Assembly: GCA_022710935.1 (NCBI GenBank)
Contig: JAKLFY010000055.1
Location: 1 to 41,570, forward strand
Reading direction: 5' to 3'
Length of the DNA stretch: 41,570 nucleotides
Origin: Verrucomicrobiota bacterium
Lineage (GTDB): Bacteria; Verrucomicrobiota; Verrucomicrobiia; Limisphaerales; J093
A model generated the notes under the pieces. The model had not been told where the DNA came from. It did not search any database and saw nothing but the letters and a program-made list of their open reading frames with translations. Every line of letters begins with the position of its first letter. Within the stretch, counting starts at the first letter, position 1. Position numbers and translations under genes: made by a program. This document shows positions 7,123-14,954 of this stretch, in pieces.

Positions 7123-8613
7123 ATGAAACCCGCAAGTCGACCTGTTCTCGTGACCGGTGCCACCGGCTACATCGGCGGGCGACTGGTGCCGCGGCTCCTG
7201 GAGGCCGGCTGCCGCGTCCGTTGCCTCGCGCGCGATCCCTCCCGGCTGCAGGGCCGGCCCTGGATCGGTCAGGTGGAGGTGGTAGCCGGTGATTGTCTGC
7301 GGACGGAGACGCTGCCGGCAGCGATGCAGGGCGTGGAAGTTGCGTTCTACCTGGTCCACAGCATGGCGGGCGGTCACGACTTCGAACAGCGCGACGTGTT
7401 GGCTGCGCGCAACTTCGCCGCCGCGGCGAAACAGGCCGGCGTGCAGCGCGTCATCTACCTGGGCGGCCTGGGCGATCCCGACACCGCGTTGTCCGAGCAT
7501 CTCCGGTCACGTCAGGAAACCGGCGCGGTTCTCCGGGAGGCGGGCGTGCCGGTGACCGAGTTTCGCGCGCCCGTCATTGTGGGGTCCGGAAGTCTCTCCT
7601 TCGAGATCATCCGCTACCTCACCGAGCGTCTGCCCGTCATGATTTGTCCCCGGTGGCTCTACACCCGCGTCCAACCCATTGCCATCCGCAACGTGCTCGA
7701 TTACCTCGTGGCGGCGCTCGACACTCCTGAGAGCATGGGGCGCATCATCGAGATTGGCGGCAGCGACGTGCTGACCTATGGCGACCTGCTCCGCGGCTAC
7801 GCGAGTGCGCGCGGTTTGCGGCGCTGGCTCGTGCCGGTGCCGGTGTTGACCCCGCGGCTCTCTTCCTACTGGGTGCATCTGGTGACGCCCGTGCCGGCGG
7901 CGATTGCGCGTCCGCTCATTCAGGGCCTGCGCAACGACGTCGTCGTTCGTGATGGATTGGCGAAGCGGCTCTTCCCGCAAATCAGCCTGCTGGACTACGA
8001 CACCGCCGTGCGTCTGGCGCTGACCAATCTGGAAACCGGCCGCGTCGAGACGGCGTGGAGCGACGCCCTGGCCAGCAGCCAGGGGGACGCCGCGCCCGTC
8101 TTGCTGGCCACGCACGAAGGCATCATCCTCGAACGGCGCCAGCGGCTCGTGCAGGCACCGTGCCCGGTGGTCTATGGCGCCTTTACCCGGTTGGGGGGCG
8201 AGACCGGCTGGCTCTGCATGAACTGGGCATGGTGGGTGCGTGGTTTGCTGGACCGCCTGCTGGGCGGAGTGGGCCTGCGGCGCGGACGCCGCAACCCACA
8301 GGAGGTCCGCGTGGGCGACGCGGTGGACTTCTGGCGGGTCGAGGCCGTGGAACCGGACCGGCTGCTGCGGCTGCGGGCGGAGATGAAAGTGCCCGGCCGG
8401 GCTTGGCTCGAGTTCCAAGTCGAGCCGGTGGACGCGCGCAGCTCACGCCTCTCACAGACTGCGTTCTTCGCCCCGCGCGGGCTGGCCGGCCTGCTCTATT
8501 GGTATCTGCTCTATCCCGTCCACGCGGTGATTTTCAGCGGGATGGCCCGCGCACTGGCGCACCGGGCGGAAAGGACAGCGACTTCGGAGTCGGCTTGCAG
8601 ACAAAGCCAATAG
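7123..8613 (+). CDS. SDR-family NAD(P)-binding protein with C-terminal DUF2867 domain
   Basis: 496 residues from ATG 7123. The N-terminal Rossmann domain has the TGATGYIGGRLV glycine motif at residues 10-21, the acidic/phosphate region CLARDPSRL, and the VIYLGGLGD segment of atypical short-chain dehydrogenases of the YbjT/complex-I-NDUFA9 type. The classical YxxxK is absent, as in these atypical members. From about residue 330 the sequence becomes a DUF2867 domain (START-like fold: WWVRGLLDRLLGG, FWRVEAVEPDRLLRLRAEMKVPGRAWLEF, and a C-terminal LLYWYLLYPVHAVIF helix that may touch the membrane). This two-domain form is common in PVC bacteria; its substrate is unknown. The stop codon lies inside a short repeat (8609-8623), so the last few residues may be repeat-derived. 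Confidence 0.9.
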   Translation: MKPASRPVLVTGATGYIGGRLVPRLLEAGCRVRCLARDPSRLQGRPWIGQVEVVAGDCLRTETLPAAMQGVEVAFYLVHSMAGGHDFEQRDVLAARNFAAAAKQAGVQRVIYLGGLGDPDTALSEHLRSRQETGAVLREAGVPVTEFRAPVIVGSGSLSFEIIRYLTERLPVMICPRWLYTRVQPIAIRNVLDYLVAALDTPESMGRIIEIGGSDVLTYGDLLRGYASARGLRRWLVPVPVLTPRLSSYWVHLVTPVPAAIARPLIQGLRNDVVVRDGLAKRLFPQISLLDYDTAVRLALTNLETGRVETAWSDALASSQGDAAPVLLATHEGIILERRQRLVQAPCPVVYGAFTRLGGETGWLCMNWAWWVRGLLDRLLGGVGLRRGRRNPQEVRVGDAVDFWRVEAVEPDRLLRLRAEMKVPGRAWLEFQVEPVDARSSRLSQTAFFAPRGLAGLLYWYLLYPVHAVIFSGMARALAHRAERTATSESACRQSQ

Positions 8614-8623
8614 GGTCAGATCC
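8609..8623 (+). repeat. Transposase-flank word AATAGGGTCAGATCC
   Basis: AATAGGGTCAGATCC is identical to 40663-40677, where it precedes a Y1 transposase start remnant. Here it overlaps the stop codon of the SDR gene (8611-8613), with no transposase nearby, and so looks like an orphan element end. Confidence 0.6.
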
Positions 8624-8639
8624 GGATCGTGTGATGTCG

Positions 8640-11402
8640 TCAGTTTGAGAGAAGACCCTGCAGGAAGCGCCCGGTATGCGAGCGCGGATGGCGCGCCAAC
8701 TGCTCGGGCGTGCCTTCGGCCACGACGCGTCCGCCGGCGTCGCCGCCCTCGGGCCCCAGATCGATCACCCAGTCGGCCTCGGCGATCAGGTCGAGGTTGT
8801 GCTCGATCACGAGGACGGTATGGCCGCCATCCACCAGGCGCTGGAGCACATCGACCAGCCGCCGCACATCCGCCATGTGCAGGCCGATGGTGGGTTCTTC
8901 GAGAATGAAGAGATTCCGTTTCCCGGCGCGGCCGGGCTGCGGCTCGCGCTCCCTCAATCCGGCGAGCAGGTGGGTCACCAGTTTGACCCGCTGGGCCTCT
9001 CCGCCGCTGAGGGTCGGGCTGGTCTGACCGAGCTTCAGGTAATCGAGTCCGGTGTCGCGGAGGGCGTCGAGGGAGCGGTGGATGCGCGGGTGTGCGGCGA
9101 AGAAGTCGAGGGCCTCGGAGACACTCAGGTCGAGCACCTGGGCGACGTTCTTGCCGTGGAGGGTGATGTCAAGCGTCTCACGGTTGAATCGCAGGCCGCC
9201 GCAACTCTCGCAACGCACAAACGCCGGCGGCAGGAAGTTCATCTCGATCTTGACCACGCCCGCCCCCTCACACTCCGGGCAGCGGCCCTGGGGGCTGTTG
9301 AACGAAAACCGCCCCGGGCCGTACCCGCGCAACCGCGCATCGGGCAACTGGGCGTAGAGGCGGCGGATGTCGTCGAAGAAACCGACGTAGGTGGCCGGGA
9401 TCGAGCGGGGGGTGCGTCCGATTGGCGATTGATCCACCTCGTACACGGCATGGATGAACTGCTGGCCCCCTGCCAATCGGGCTCCCGATTTGGGATTCGA
9501 GCCGCGTGCCTTGAGATTGGCCTCGAGCGCGGGCAGGAGGCATTCGCGCACCAGCGTGCTCTTGCCCGATCCGCTCACGCCGGTGACCAGCACGAGGCGT
9601 CCGAGGGGGATGCGTACGGCGAGGTTCCGCAGGTTATGCGCGGCCGCCCCTTCAAGCACCAGGAACTCGGGCAGGGCCGCCGCATCGCCGGTTGGCCCCC
9701 CCGCGCCGGCAGGCGCGCGCTTCCGCCCGAGGCGGACGCTGGGGGGCGGTGTCGCAACGAGCCGCCGCGCGCCGCGGGCGGGGAACGCTTTTTGGGCGCG
9801 CAGGCATTGGCCGGTGATCGAGTCGCGATGCCGCATCAAGTCTTCGAGCGAGCCGCTGGCGATGACCCGTCCGCCGTTGATCCCGGCGCCGGGTCCCAGG
9901 TCGATGACGTAGTCGGCGGAGCGCATGGTGGCTTCGTCGTGCTCGACGACGACCAGGGAATTGCCGCGGGCCTTGAGTTTGGCCAGGGCGGCGAGCAGGC
10001 GCTGGTTGTCGCGGGCGTGCAGGCCGATCGTGGGCTCATCGAGGACGTAGAGGACGCCGCTGAGATTCGAGCCCAACTGGGCGGCGAGGCGAATGCGCTG
10101 GGCTTCGCCGCCGGAGAGGGTCGTGACAGCGCGGCCCAGTTGCACGTAGCCCAAGCCGACCTCGTGGAGAAACCAGAGACGCGCTCGGATCTCCGAGACG
10201 ATGTCGCGGGCGATGAGTCCGGCGCGGCCGGTCACGCGCAAGGCGTCGAAATAGGCCCGGACACTGTCGACCGTCGCGGCGCCGAAGTCGTCGATGGTGG
10301 GCTTTTGGCGGAGGGAAGCGATCGCGCAGGTCGGAGCGTCAAAAGGGAGGCGCACGGCGCGCGCGATGGGGTTGAGGCGATGTCCGCCGCACTCGGGGCA
10401 CAACTGGCGCTGGCCTTCCTGCCACCCGAACCATGACTCCTCGATAGCGTCGGCCCGCGCGCCGCGATCCACATCCTCGGGGAGGTAGAAGAGCTCGCCG
10501 AATCCGCGGCAGCGCGGGCACCAGCCGGCGGCGGAGTTGTAGCTGAACAGCTTGGGATCGAGCGGCTGGAACGACCGCCCGCAACCGGTGCAGGTCCGCT
10601 CCGTCGAGTGCGGGGTGACATGGCCCGCGCGGTCCAGGGCGAGCAAGGTCCCCTGGCCGAGCCGCAGGGTCTCGTCGACCGCCTTTTGCAGGCGTGCCGC
10701 CGCCCCCGCCAGCGTGGCCTGGCGTCCGTCGCGGCGGACGGTGCCGACGAGGATCTCGACGTGATGCTCGCGGAACCGATCGAGCCGGAGCCCTTGCGCG
10801 CTGGGTCGAAGCTGGCCGTCGGCCCGAATCCGCTCGTAGCCGTGCCGCGCGGCCCAGTCGGCGACCTCGGAATGAAATCCCTTGCGTCCGCGCACCATGG
10901 GCGCCAGGAGCGAAAGCTCGCCGCGCCGCCGCGCCTCGGCCCGCAGCGTCTCGCCGACCCGGTCGCGCGACTGCGGTTCGACCGGCTGACGGCAGTCCGG
11001 ACAGTGCTGAACGCCGAGACGGGCGAACAGGAGCCGGATGAAGTGGTGGATTTCGGTGATGGTGGCGACGGTGCTTTTGCCGCCGCCGCGGGAATTGCGC
11101 TGTTCGATGCTGACGGTGGGGGGGATCCCGGTGATGAGGTCGACATCGGGGCGGGCCAGTTGCTCGACGAACTGCCGGGCGTAGGCGTTCATGGAATCGA
11201 GGAACCGGCGCTGGCCCTCGGCGAAGAGAAGGTCGAAGGCGAGCGTGCTCTTGCCCGAGCCGCTCACGCCGGTGATCACCACGAACTGGCCGCGGGGGAT
11301 GGCGACCGAGAGATTCTTCAGATTATGTTCGCGCGCGCCGTGGATGGTGATGCCGTCCCGGCCCGCCGCGATCGTTTCAGACACTTGCCGCACGCCCAAC
11401 AA
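8640..11402 (-). CDS. uvrA: Excinuclease ABC subunit A
   Basis: 920 residues, the usual length. It is the damage-recognition ATPase of nucleotide excision repair, acting as a dimer with UvrB. There are two ABC modules. Module I has Walker A GVSGSGKST near residue 45, the UvrB-binding region with VRGRKGFHSEV, zinc-binding pairs CTGC...CPRC, signature LSGGEAQR and LYVLDEPTIGLHARD. Module II has a second GVSGSGKST, the IGRTPRSIPATYVGFF segment, the C-terminal zinc module CPEC...CESC, LSGGEAQR and EEPTIGLHMAD. A linker with low-complexity RKRAPAGAGGP separates the modules. All catalytic motifs are intact. It is convergent with the SDR gene (26 bases apart) and divergent from lgt across a gap containing a perfect palindrome. 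A paralogue elsewhere in the genome cannot be excluded. Confidence 0.96.
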   Translation of the reverse strand: MLGVRQVSETIAAGRDGITIHGAREHNLKNLSVAIPRGQFVVITGVSGSGKSTLAFDLLFAEGQRRFLDSMNAYARQFVEQLARPDVDLITGIPPTVSIEQRNSRGGGKSTVATITEIHHFIRLLFARLGVQHCPDCRQPVEPQSRDRVGETLRAEARRRGELSLLAPMVRGRKGFHSEVADWAARHGYERIRADGQLRPSAQGLRLDRFREHHVEILVGTVRRDGRQATLAGAAARLQKAVDETLRLGQGTLLALDRAGHVTPHSTERTCTGCGRSFQPLDPKLFSYNSAAGWCPRCRGFGELFYLPEDVDRGARADAIEESWFGWQEGQRQLCPECGGHRLNPIARAVRLPFDAPTCAIASLRQKPTIDDFGAATVDSVRAYFDALRVTGRAGLIARDIVSEIRARLWFLHEVGLGYVQLGRAVTTLSGGEAQRIRLAAQLGSNLSGVLYVLDEPTIGLHARDNQRLLAALAKLKARGNSLVVVEHDEATMRSADYVIDLGPGAGINGGRVIASGSLEDLMRHRDSITGQCLRAQKAFPARGARRLVATPPPSVRLGRKRAPAGAGGPTGDAAALPEFLVLEGAAAHNLRNLAVRIPLGRLVLVTGVSGSGKSTLVRECLLPALEANLKARGSNPKSGARLAGGQQFIHAVYEVDQSPIGRTPRSIPATYVGFFDDIRRLYAQLPDARLRGYGPGRFSFNSPQGRCPECEGAGVVKIEMNFLPPAFVRCESCGGLRFNRETLDITLHGKNVAQVLDLSVSEALDFFAAHPRIHRSLDALRDTGLDYLKLGQTSPTLSGGEAQRVKLVTHLLAGLREREPQPGRAGKRNLFILEEPTIGLHMADVRRLVDVLQRLVDGGHTVLVIEHNLDLIAEADWVIDLGPEGGDAGGRVVAEGTPEQLARHPRSHTGRFLQGLLSN

Positions 11403-11497
11403 TTAGCCTGCCGCGCCGTCGAAATCCAGGATGCGGATTGTCTCGACATTCGAGATCGAGAGAATCCTTGACCCCGTCAACGCAACACACACACTCG

Positions 11498-11514
11498 ACC
11501 TGTTTGCAACAGGT
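11498..11514. promoter_or_regulatory. Perfect palindrome between uvrA and lgt
   Basis: ACCTGTT-TGC-AACAGGT, a 7+7 bp palindrome 95 bases upstream of the uvrA start and 78 upstream of lgt. Its halves resemble a CTGT...ACAG LexA site, but the spacing (5 rather than 8) does not match the Escherichia coli SOS box. It is a candidate operator for uvrA; equally it could be the stem of a small hairpin. Confidence 0.4.
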
Positions 11515-11592
11515 GTCACCGGTCAGGGATTCCAGAGAGGGCGCGTCAGCCGCGTGCGGACCACCGATTGGCATTTGCTTCGAGCCGCTCCC

Positions 11593-12369
11593 ATGCATCA
11601 AGTCGCGTTGAACATCGGTCAACTGACCATCACCTGGTACGGACTCCTGGTGGTCGCCGGGTTCGTCGCCGGCCTCTGGACGGCGAGTCGGCGCAGCCTG
11701 CGCAACGGTATTTCGGGCGAGGTGGTTGCCGACCTGGGCGTCTGGCTCATGATCGGCGCCATTGTCGGCTCCCGCCTGTGGCATGTCGTCGTCTACTGGG
11801 AGGAGGATTTCGCCGGCAAGCCGTGGTGGGAGATGTTCGCCATACGGCATGGCGGATTGGTTTTTTATGGCGGGCTTGTGGGGGCATCGCTGGCAACGAT
11901 CTTCTATGCCCGGCGCCATGAGGTGCCGCTCTGGAAACTGGCCGACGCCCTCGCGCCCAGCATTGCGCTCGGGCATGTGTTCGGGCGCATCGGCTGCCTG
12001 ATGAACGGATGCTGCTTCGGTCTGCCGGCCGCTCTGCCCTGGGCCATCCATTTCCCGCCCGAGCACTTCACCCGGGGCGCCGGGGTCCACCCCACCCAGA
12101 TCTACGAGGCAGGGGCGAACCTCGCGCTCTATGCGGCCCTGGCCTGGCTGTACCGGCGCAAGGGATTCGACGGACGGGTCTTCGCGTCGTACCTGATCGC
12201 CTACGGCGCGCTGCGATTCCTGATCGAGTTTTTTCGCGGCGACTACGAGGTCTGGTATCTCGGCGGGTGGGCGACCGCGGGCCATCTGGTGAGCCTGGCG
12301 GTGATCGGGTGCGGTGTGGGCCTCTACCGGTGGCTGCGAAGGCCGGGTGCCAGCGCCGAGCGTCCATGA
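11593..12369 (+). CDS. lgt: Prolipoprotein diacylglyceryl transferase
   Basis: 258 residues from ATG 11593; a longer frame from 11431 adds 54 residues with no homology. Lgt is the inner-membrane enzyme that transfers diacylglycerol to the lipobox Cys of prolipoproteins. Conserved parts are visible in order: LTITWYGLLVVAGFVAGLW (first helix), IRHGGLVFYGGLVGA (the catalytic His-Gly-Gly region), GHVFGRIGCLMNGCCFG (the arginine-containing Lgt signature), HPTQIYEA and RFLIEFFRGD. About seven membrane helices are present. It overlaps the next gene by ATGA and opens a cluster whose product LptE is its likely substrate. Confidence 0.95.
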   Translation: MHQVALNIGQLTITWYGLLVVAGFVAGLWTASRRSLRNGISGEVVADLGVWLMIGAIVGSRLWHVVVYWEEDFAGKPWWEMFAIRHGGLVFYGGLVGASLATIFYARRHEVPLWKLADALAPSIALGHVFGRIGCLMNGCCFGLPAALPWAIHFPPEHFTRGAGVHPTQIYEAGANLALYAALAWLYRRKGFDGRVFASYLIAYGALRFLIEFFRGDYEVWYLGGWATAGHLVSLAVIGCGVGLYRWLRRPGASAERP

Positions 12370-13358
12370 GCGGCTCAGAGGAGAATCCGGGAAGGCCGCC
12401 GCGCGTCGAGACGCTGGTCGTCGAGCCCGCGCTGGCGTTGCCGTGGACGCGGCTGGACGTGTATCTCCACGACCAGTTCCCCTGTGTATCGCGCAACGCA
12501 TTGCAGCGGCTGATTCGCGAGGGGGCCATTCGTGTCAACGAGCGCGTGGTCAAGCCCACGCATGCGCCGCGGGCGGGCGACACGATTGTGGTCGAATGGC
12601 CGGCGCCCAGGCCGGCGACGGTCGAGGCCCGGGCGTTGCCTCTGGACATCCTGTATGAGGACCAGGCCCTGCTGGTGCTCAACAAGGCGGCGGGCATGGT
12701 GGTGCATCCCGCCGCCGGCACGGAGAACGACACCCTGGTCAACGCCCTTCTGCACCATTGCCAGGGCCGGCTCAGCGGCATCGGCGGCGTGGCGCGCCCG
12801 GGCATTGTCCACCGGCTGGATCAGGACACCAGCGGCGTCATGGTGGTTGCCAAGCACGATGCCATCCATGTGGCGCTCTCGCGCCAGTTCGCGCATCGGG
12901 AGGTCGAGAAGGTCTACCACGCCATTGTCTGCGGCGAACTCGCGTCCGCCGCCGGCGAGATTGACGCCGCGATAGCCCGGCACCCCACGCACCGCAAGGT
13001 GATGGCTGTTCTTGCCGGCGGACGCTCCGCCCGGACGACGTATCGCACGCTTGAACGCCTGGCGTCGGCGACGTGGGTCGAGGTGCGGCTGCACACGGGG
13101 CGGACGCATCAGATCCGTGTGCATTTCAAGCATCTTGGTTTTCCGATTGTGGGCGACGCGGTCTACGGCAAGCGCCAGAATCTCAGGCTCGAGGAACTGA
13201 CCGGCTTCGTCGCGCCGCGTCAGCTCCTGCACGCCCGGCGGCTCGCCTTTGCCCATCCGGAGAGCGGCAAACGCGTCGCTTTCGAGGCGCCGTGGCCGTC
13301 TGACTTCCGGGACGCGCTCGAGGCTCTGCGGGCGGCGCGACAGCCGATGCCCGGTTGA
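12366..13358 (+). CDS. rluD: RluD-family 23S rRNA pseudouridine synthase
   Basis: 330 residues from ATG 12366, coupled to lgt by ATGA. The N-terminal S4 RNA-binding domain (SRNALQRLIREGAIRVNERVV) is followed by the RluA/RluD catalytic core: VLNKAAGMVVHPA, and GIVHRLDQDTSGVMVVAK with catalytic Asp about residue 152. The C-terminal signature is RTHQIRVHFKHLGFPIVGD. It isomerises uridines to pseudouridine in large-subunit rRNA; RluD proper modifies helix 69. The S4 domain and length favour RluD over RluC or RluA, but specificity is inferred. Confidence 0.92.
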   Translation: MSGSEENPGRPPRVETLVVEPALALPWTRLDVYLHDQFPCVSRNALQRLIREGAIRVNERVVKPTHAPRAGDTIVVEWPAPRPATVEARALPLDILYEDQALLVLNKAAGMVVHPAAGTENDTLVNALLHHCQGRLSGIGGVARPGIVHRLDQDTSGVMVVAKHDAIHVALSRQFAHREVEKVYHAIVCGELASAAGEIDAAIARHPTHRKVMAVLAGGRSARTTYRTLERLASATWVEVRLHTGRTHQIRVHFKHLGFPIVGDAVYGKRQNLRLEELTGFVAPRQLLHARRLAFAHPESGKRVAFEAPWPSDFRDALEALRAARQPMPG

Positions 13359-13393
13359 CTTGACCGAGAGCCTCCGATACGGTCCTGTGACAC

Positions 13394-14392
13394 ATGAAGC
13401 GCGGGGTCGTTCTCATCTCACTGATCGTGCTTGGTCTGTTGTCCGTGCCGTCGCGGTGTCCGGCGCCCTTGGTTTACCGACCGGGTGAGGGGTGGACGTA
13501 CGAGTCGGTGGGCGGCGGCAAGTGGGTTCGGGCGCGGGCCAAAGACCAGCTCGATGTTGCGCAGGAGGCCTTTGACAACAAGCAGTACGGCGTCGCCAAG
13601 AAGGCGGCCCGGCGCACGGTGAAGCGCTGGCCCTTGTCGGATTACGCCCCGCAGGCCCAGTACCTCCTGGGCCGGGTGTACGAGGCGCGCAGGCACGACC
13701 AGAGGGCCTTCAAGGAGTACCAGAAGCTGATCGAGAAGTACCCGAAGGCGGCCGACTACGACGCGGTGCTCGAGCGCCAGTACGAGATCGCCAACCGATT
13801 CCTGGGCGGGCAGTGGTTCAAGCTGTGGGGCTTCATCCCGTTCTTCCGATCGATGGAGAAGACCGCGGACATGTTCACGAAAGTGGTGCAGAGCGGGCCG
13901 CACAGCGCGATCGCCCCCGATGCCCAGCTCAAGATCGGCGCTGCGCGCGAGAAGCAGAAGGAGTACATTCTGGCCGTCAAGGCGTACGAGAAGGCGGCCG
14001 ACATCTACCACAACCGTCCCAAGATTGCCGCCGAGGCCATCTACCGCGCCGGCATGGCCTACAGGAAGGCGGCCCAAACCGCCGAATACGATCAAAGCGC
14101 CGCCGCCTCGGCCATCGCGACCTTCACCGATCTCATCACCCTCTATCCCGACGACGCGCGTGTGGCCGAGGTCCGGGGTTACATCCGCACGCTCAAGACC
14201 GAGCAGGCTCGGGGCGCTTTCCAGACGGCCCGCTTTTACGAGAAGAAGCGCCAATGGGACGGCGCCAAGGTCTATTACAACGAGGCCGTGAGCTTCGATC
14301 CGGAATCGACCTACGCGGTCGAGGCGAAGCGCCGGCTCGAAGCCGTCGCCCGGCATTCCCGGGCCAAGACCGCATCGGCACCCACGCCATGA
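13394..14392 (+). CDS. bamD: BamD-like outer membrane assembly TPR protein
   Basis: 332 residues with a hydrophobic signal (MKRGVVLISLIVLGLLSV) and five or so TPR-type helical repeats: AFDNKQYGVAKKAARR, DYAPQAQYLLGRVYEARRHDQRAFKEYQKLIEKYP, and a late repeat FYEKKRQWDGAKVYYNEAV. The conserved YRPGEGW just after the signal is typical of verrucomicrobial BamD-like proteins. In the Bam complex this subunit helps fold outer-membrane beta-barrels. The only cysteine near the signal (PSRC, residue 22) lacks a good lipobox, so lipidation is doubtful. It overlaps lptE by ATGA, which supports an envelope-assembly operon. Confidence 0.82.
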   Translation: MKRGVVLISLIVLGLLSVPSRCPAPLVYRPGEGWTYESVGGGKWVRARAKDQLDVAQEAFDNKQYGVAKKAARRTVKRWPLSDYAPQAQYLLGRVYEARRHDQRAFKEYQKLIEKYPKAADYDAVLERQYEIANRFLGGQWFKLWGFIPFFRSMEKTADMFTKVVQSGPHSAIAPDAQLKIGAAREKQKEYILAVKAYEKAADIYHNRPKIAAEAIYRAGMAYRKAAQTAEYDQSAAASAIATFTDLITLYPDDARVAEVRGYIRTLKTEQARGAFQTARFYEKKRQWDGAKVYYNEAVSFDPESTYAVEAKRRLEAVARHSRAKTASAPTP

Positions 14393-14952
14393 ACACGCGG
14401 CGCTTCCTTGGCCTTGGCTGGTGCGGCGCGGCGATTCTCCTCGCCGGGTGCGCCGGTTACCGACTGGGCCCCACCAGCGGCATCGATGCCCGATCGAGGA
14501 GCGTCCAGGTCAACTTCTTCCGCAACGAAGCGCCCGAACCGCGCCTGAGCGAGGCGGTCGCGCATGCCTTGCGGAAGCAACTCCAGCAGGACGGCACCTA
14601 CACGCTCGCCACACACAACGACGGCGATATCGTCGTCAACGGCACCCTGCTCGCCTACGAACGCACACCGGTCGCCTACCAGCCCGGCGACGTGACCACC
14701 GTGCGCGATTACGAGCTCACCCTCCGCGCCCACGTGGTCGCCGAGGAGCGGTCCACCGGACGCGTCGTCTTGGATGAGAAGGTCCGGGGCCGGGCCACGG
14801 TGCGCGTCGGCGCCCGGAACCCGCTGCCTGACGGGGAGATGCCCCCGGTTCTGGCCGGCGATCAGGCCAGCGTCGAGCGTCAGACGCTGCCTGTCCTCGC
14901 CGCCGATCTCGCCCGGAATATCACCGCCCGCCTCGTCGACGGCGCCTGGTAG
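14389..14952 (+). CDS. lptE: LptE-like LPS-assembly lipoprotein
   Basis: 187 residues from ATG 14389, overlapping bamD by ATGA. A clear lipobox LLAGC (Cys 21) follows a short signal, so the mature protein is an outer-membrane lipoprotein. Then comes GYRLG, the usual LptE opening, with RSVQVNFFRNEAPEPRLSEAVAHALRKQL matching the family's first strand-helix unit, and DGDIVVNGTLLAYERTPVAY further on. LptE plugs the LptD barrel during lipopolysaccharide export. The sequence is divergent from proteobacterial LptE, but context (lgt, bamD) and architecture agree. It ends 2 bases from the convergent sulfatase. Confidence 0.82.
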   Translation: MNTRRFLGLGWCGAAILLAGCAGYRLGPTSGIDARSRSVQVNFFRNEAPEPRLSEAVAHALRKQLQQDGTYTLATHNDGDIVVNGTLLAYERTPVAYQPGDVTTVRDYELTLRAHVVAEERSTGRVVLDEKVRGRATVRVGARNPLPDGEMPPVLAGDQASVERQTLPVLAADLARNITARLVDGAW

Positions 14953-14954
14953 CG

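Noticed and set aside
8676-10436. 586-residue plus-strand open frame opposite uvrA
   Set aside because: Shadow of uvrA, whose Walker and zinc motifs are intact on the other strand.
11498-11514. Canonical LexA box
   Set aside because: CTGT and ACAG are separated by 5 instead of 8 bases, and the motif does not match a TGTTC-N4-GAACA arrangement either; kept only as a palindrome.
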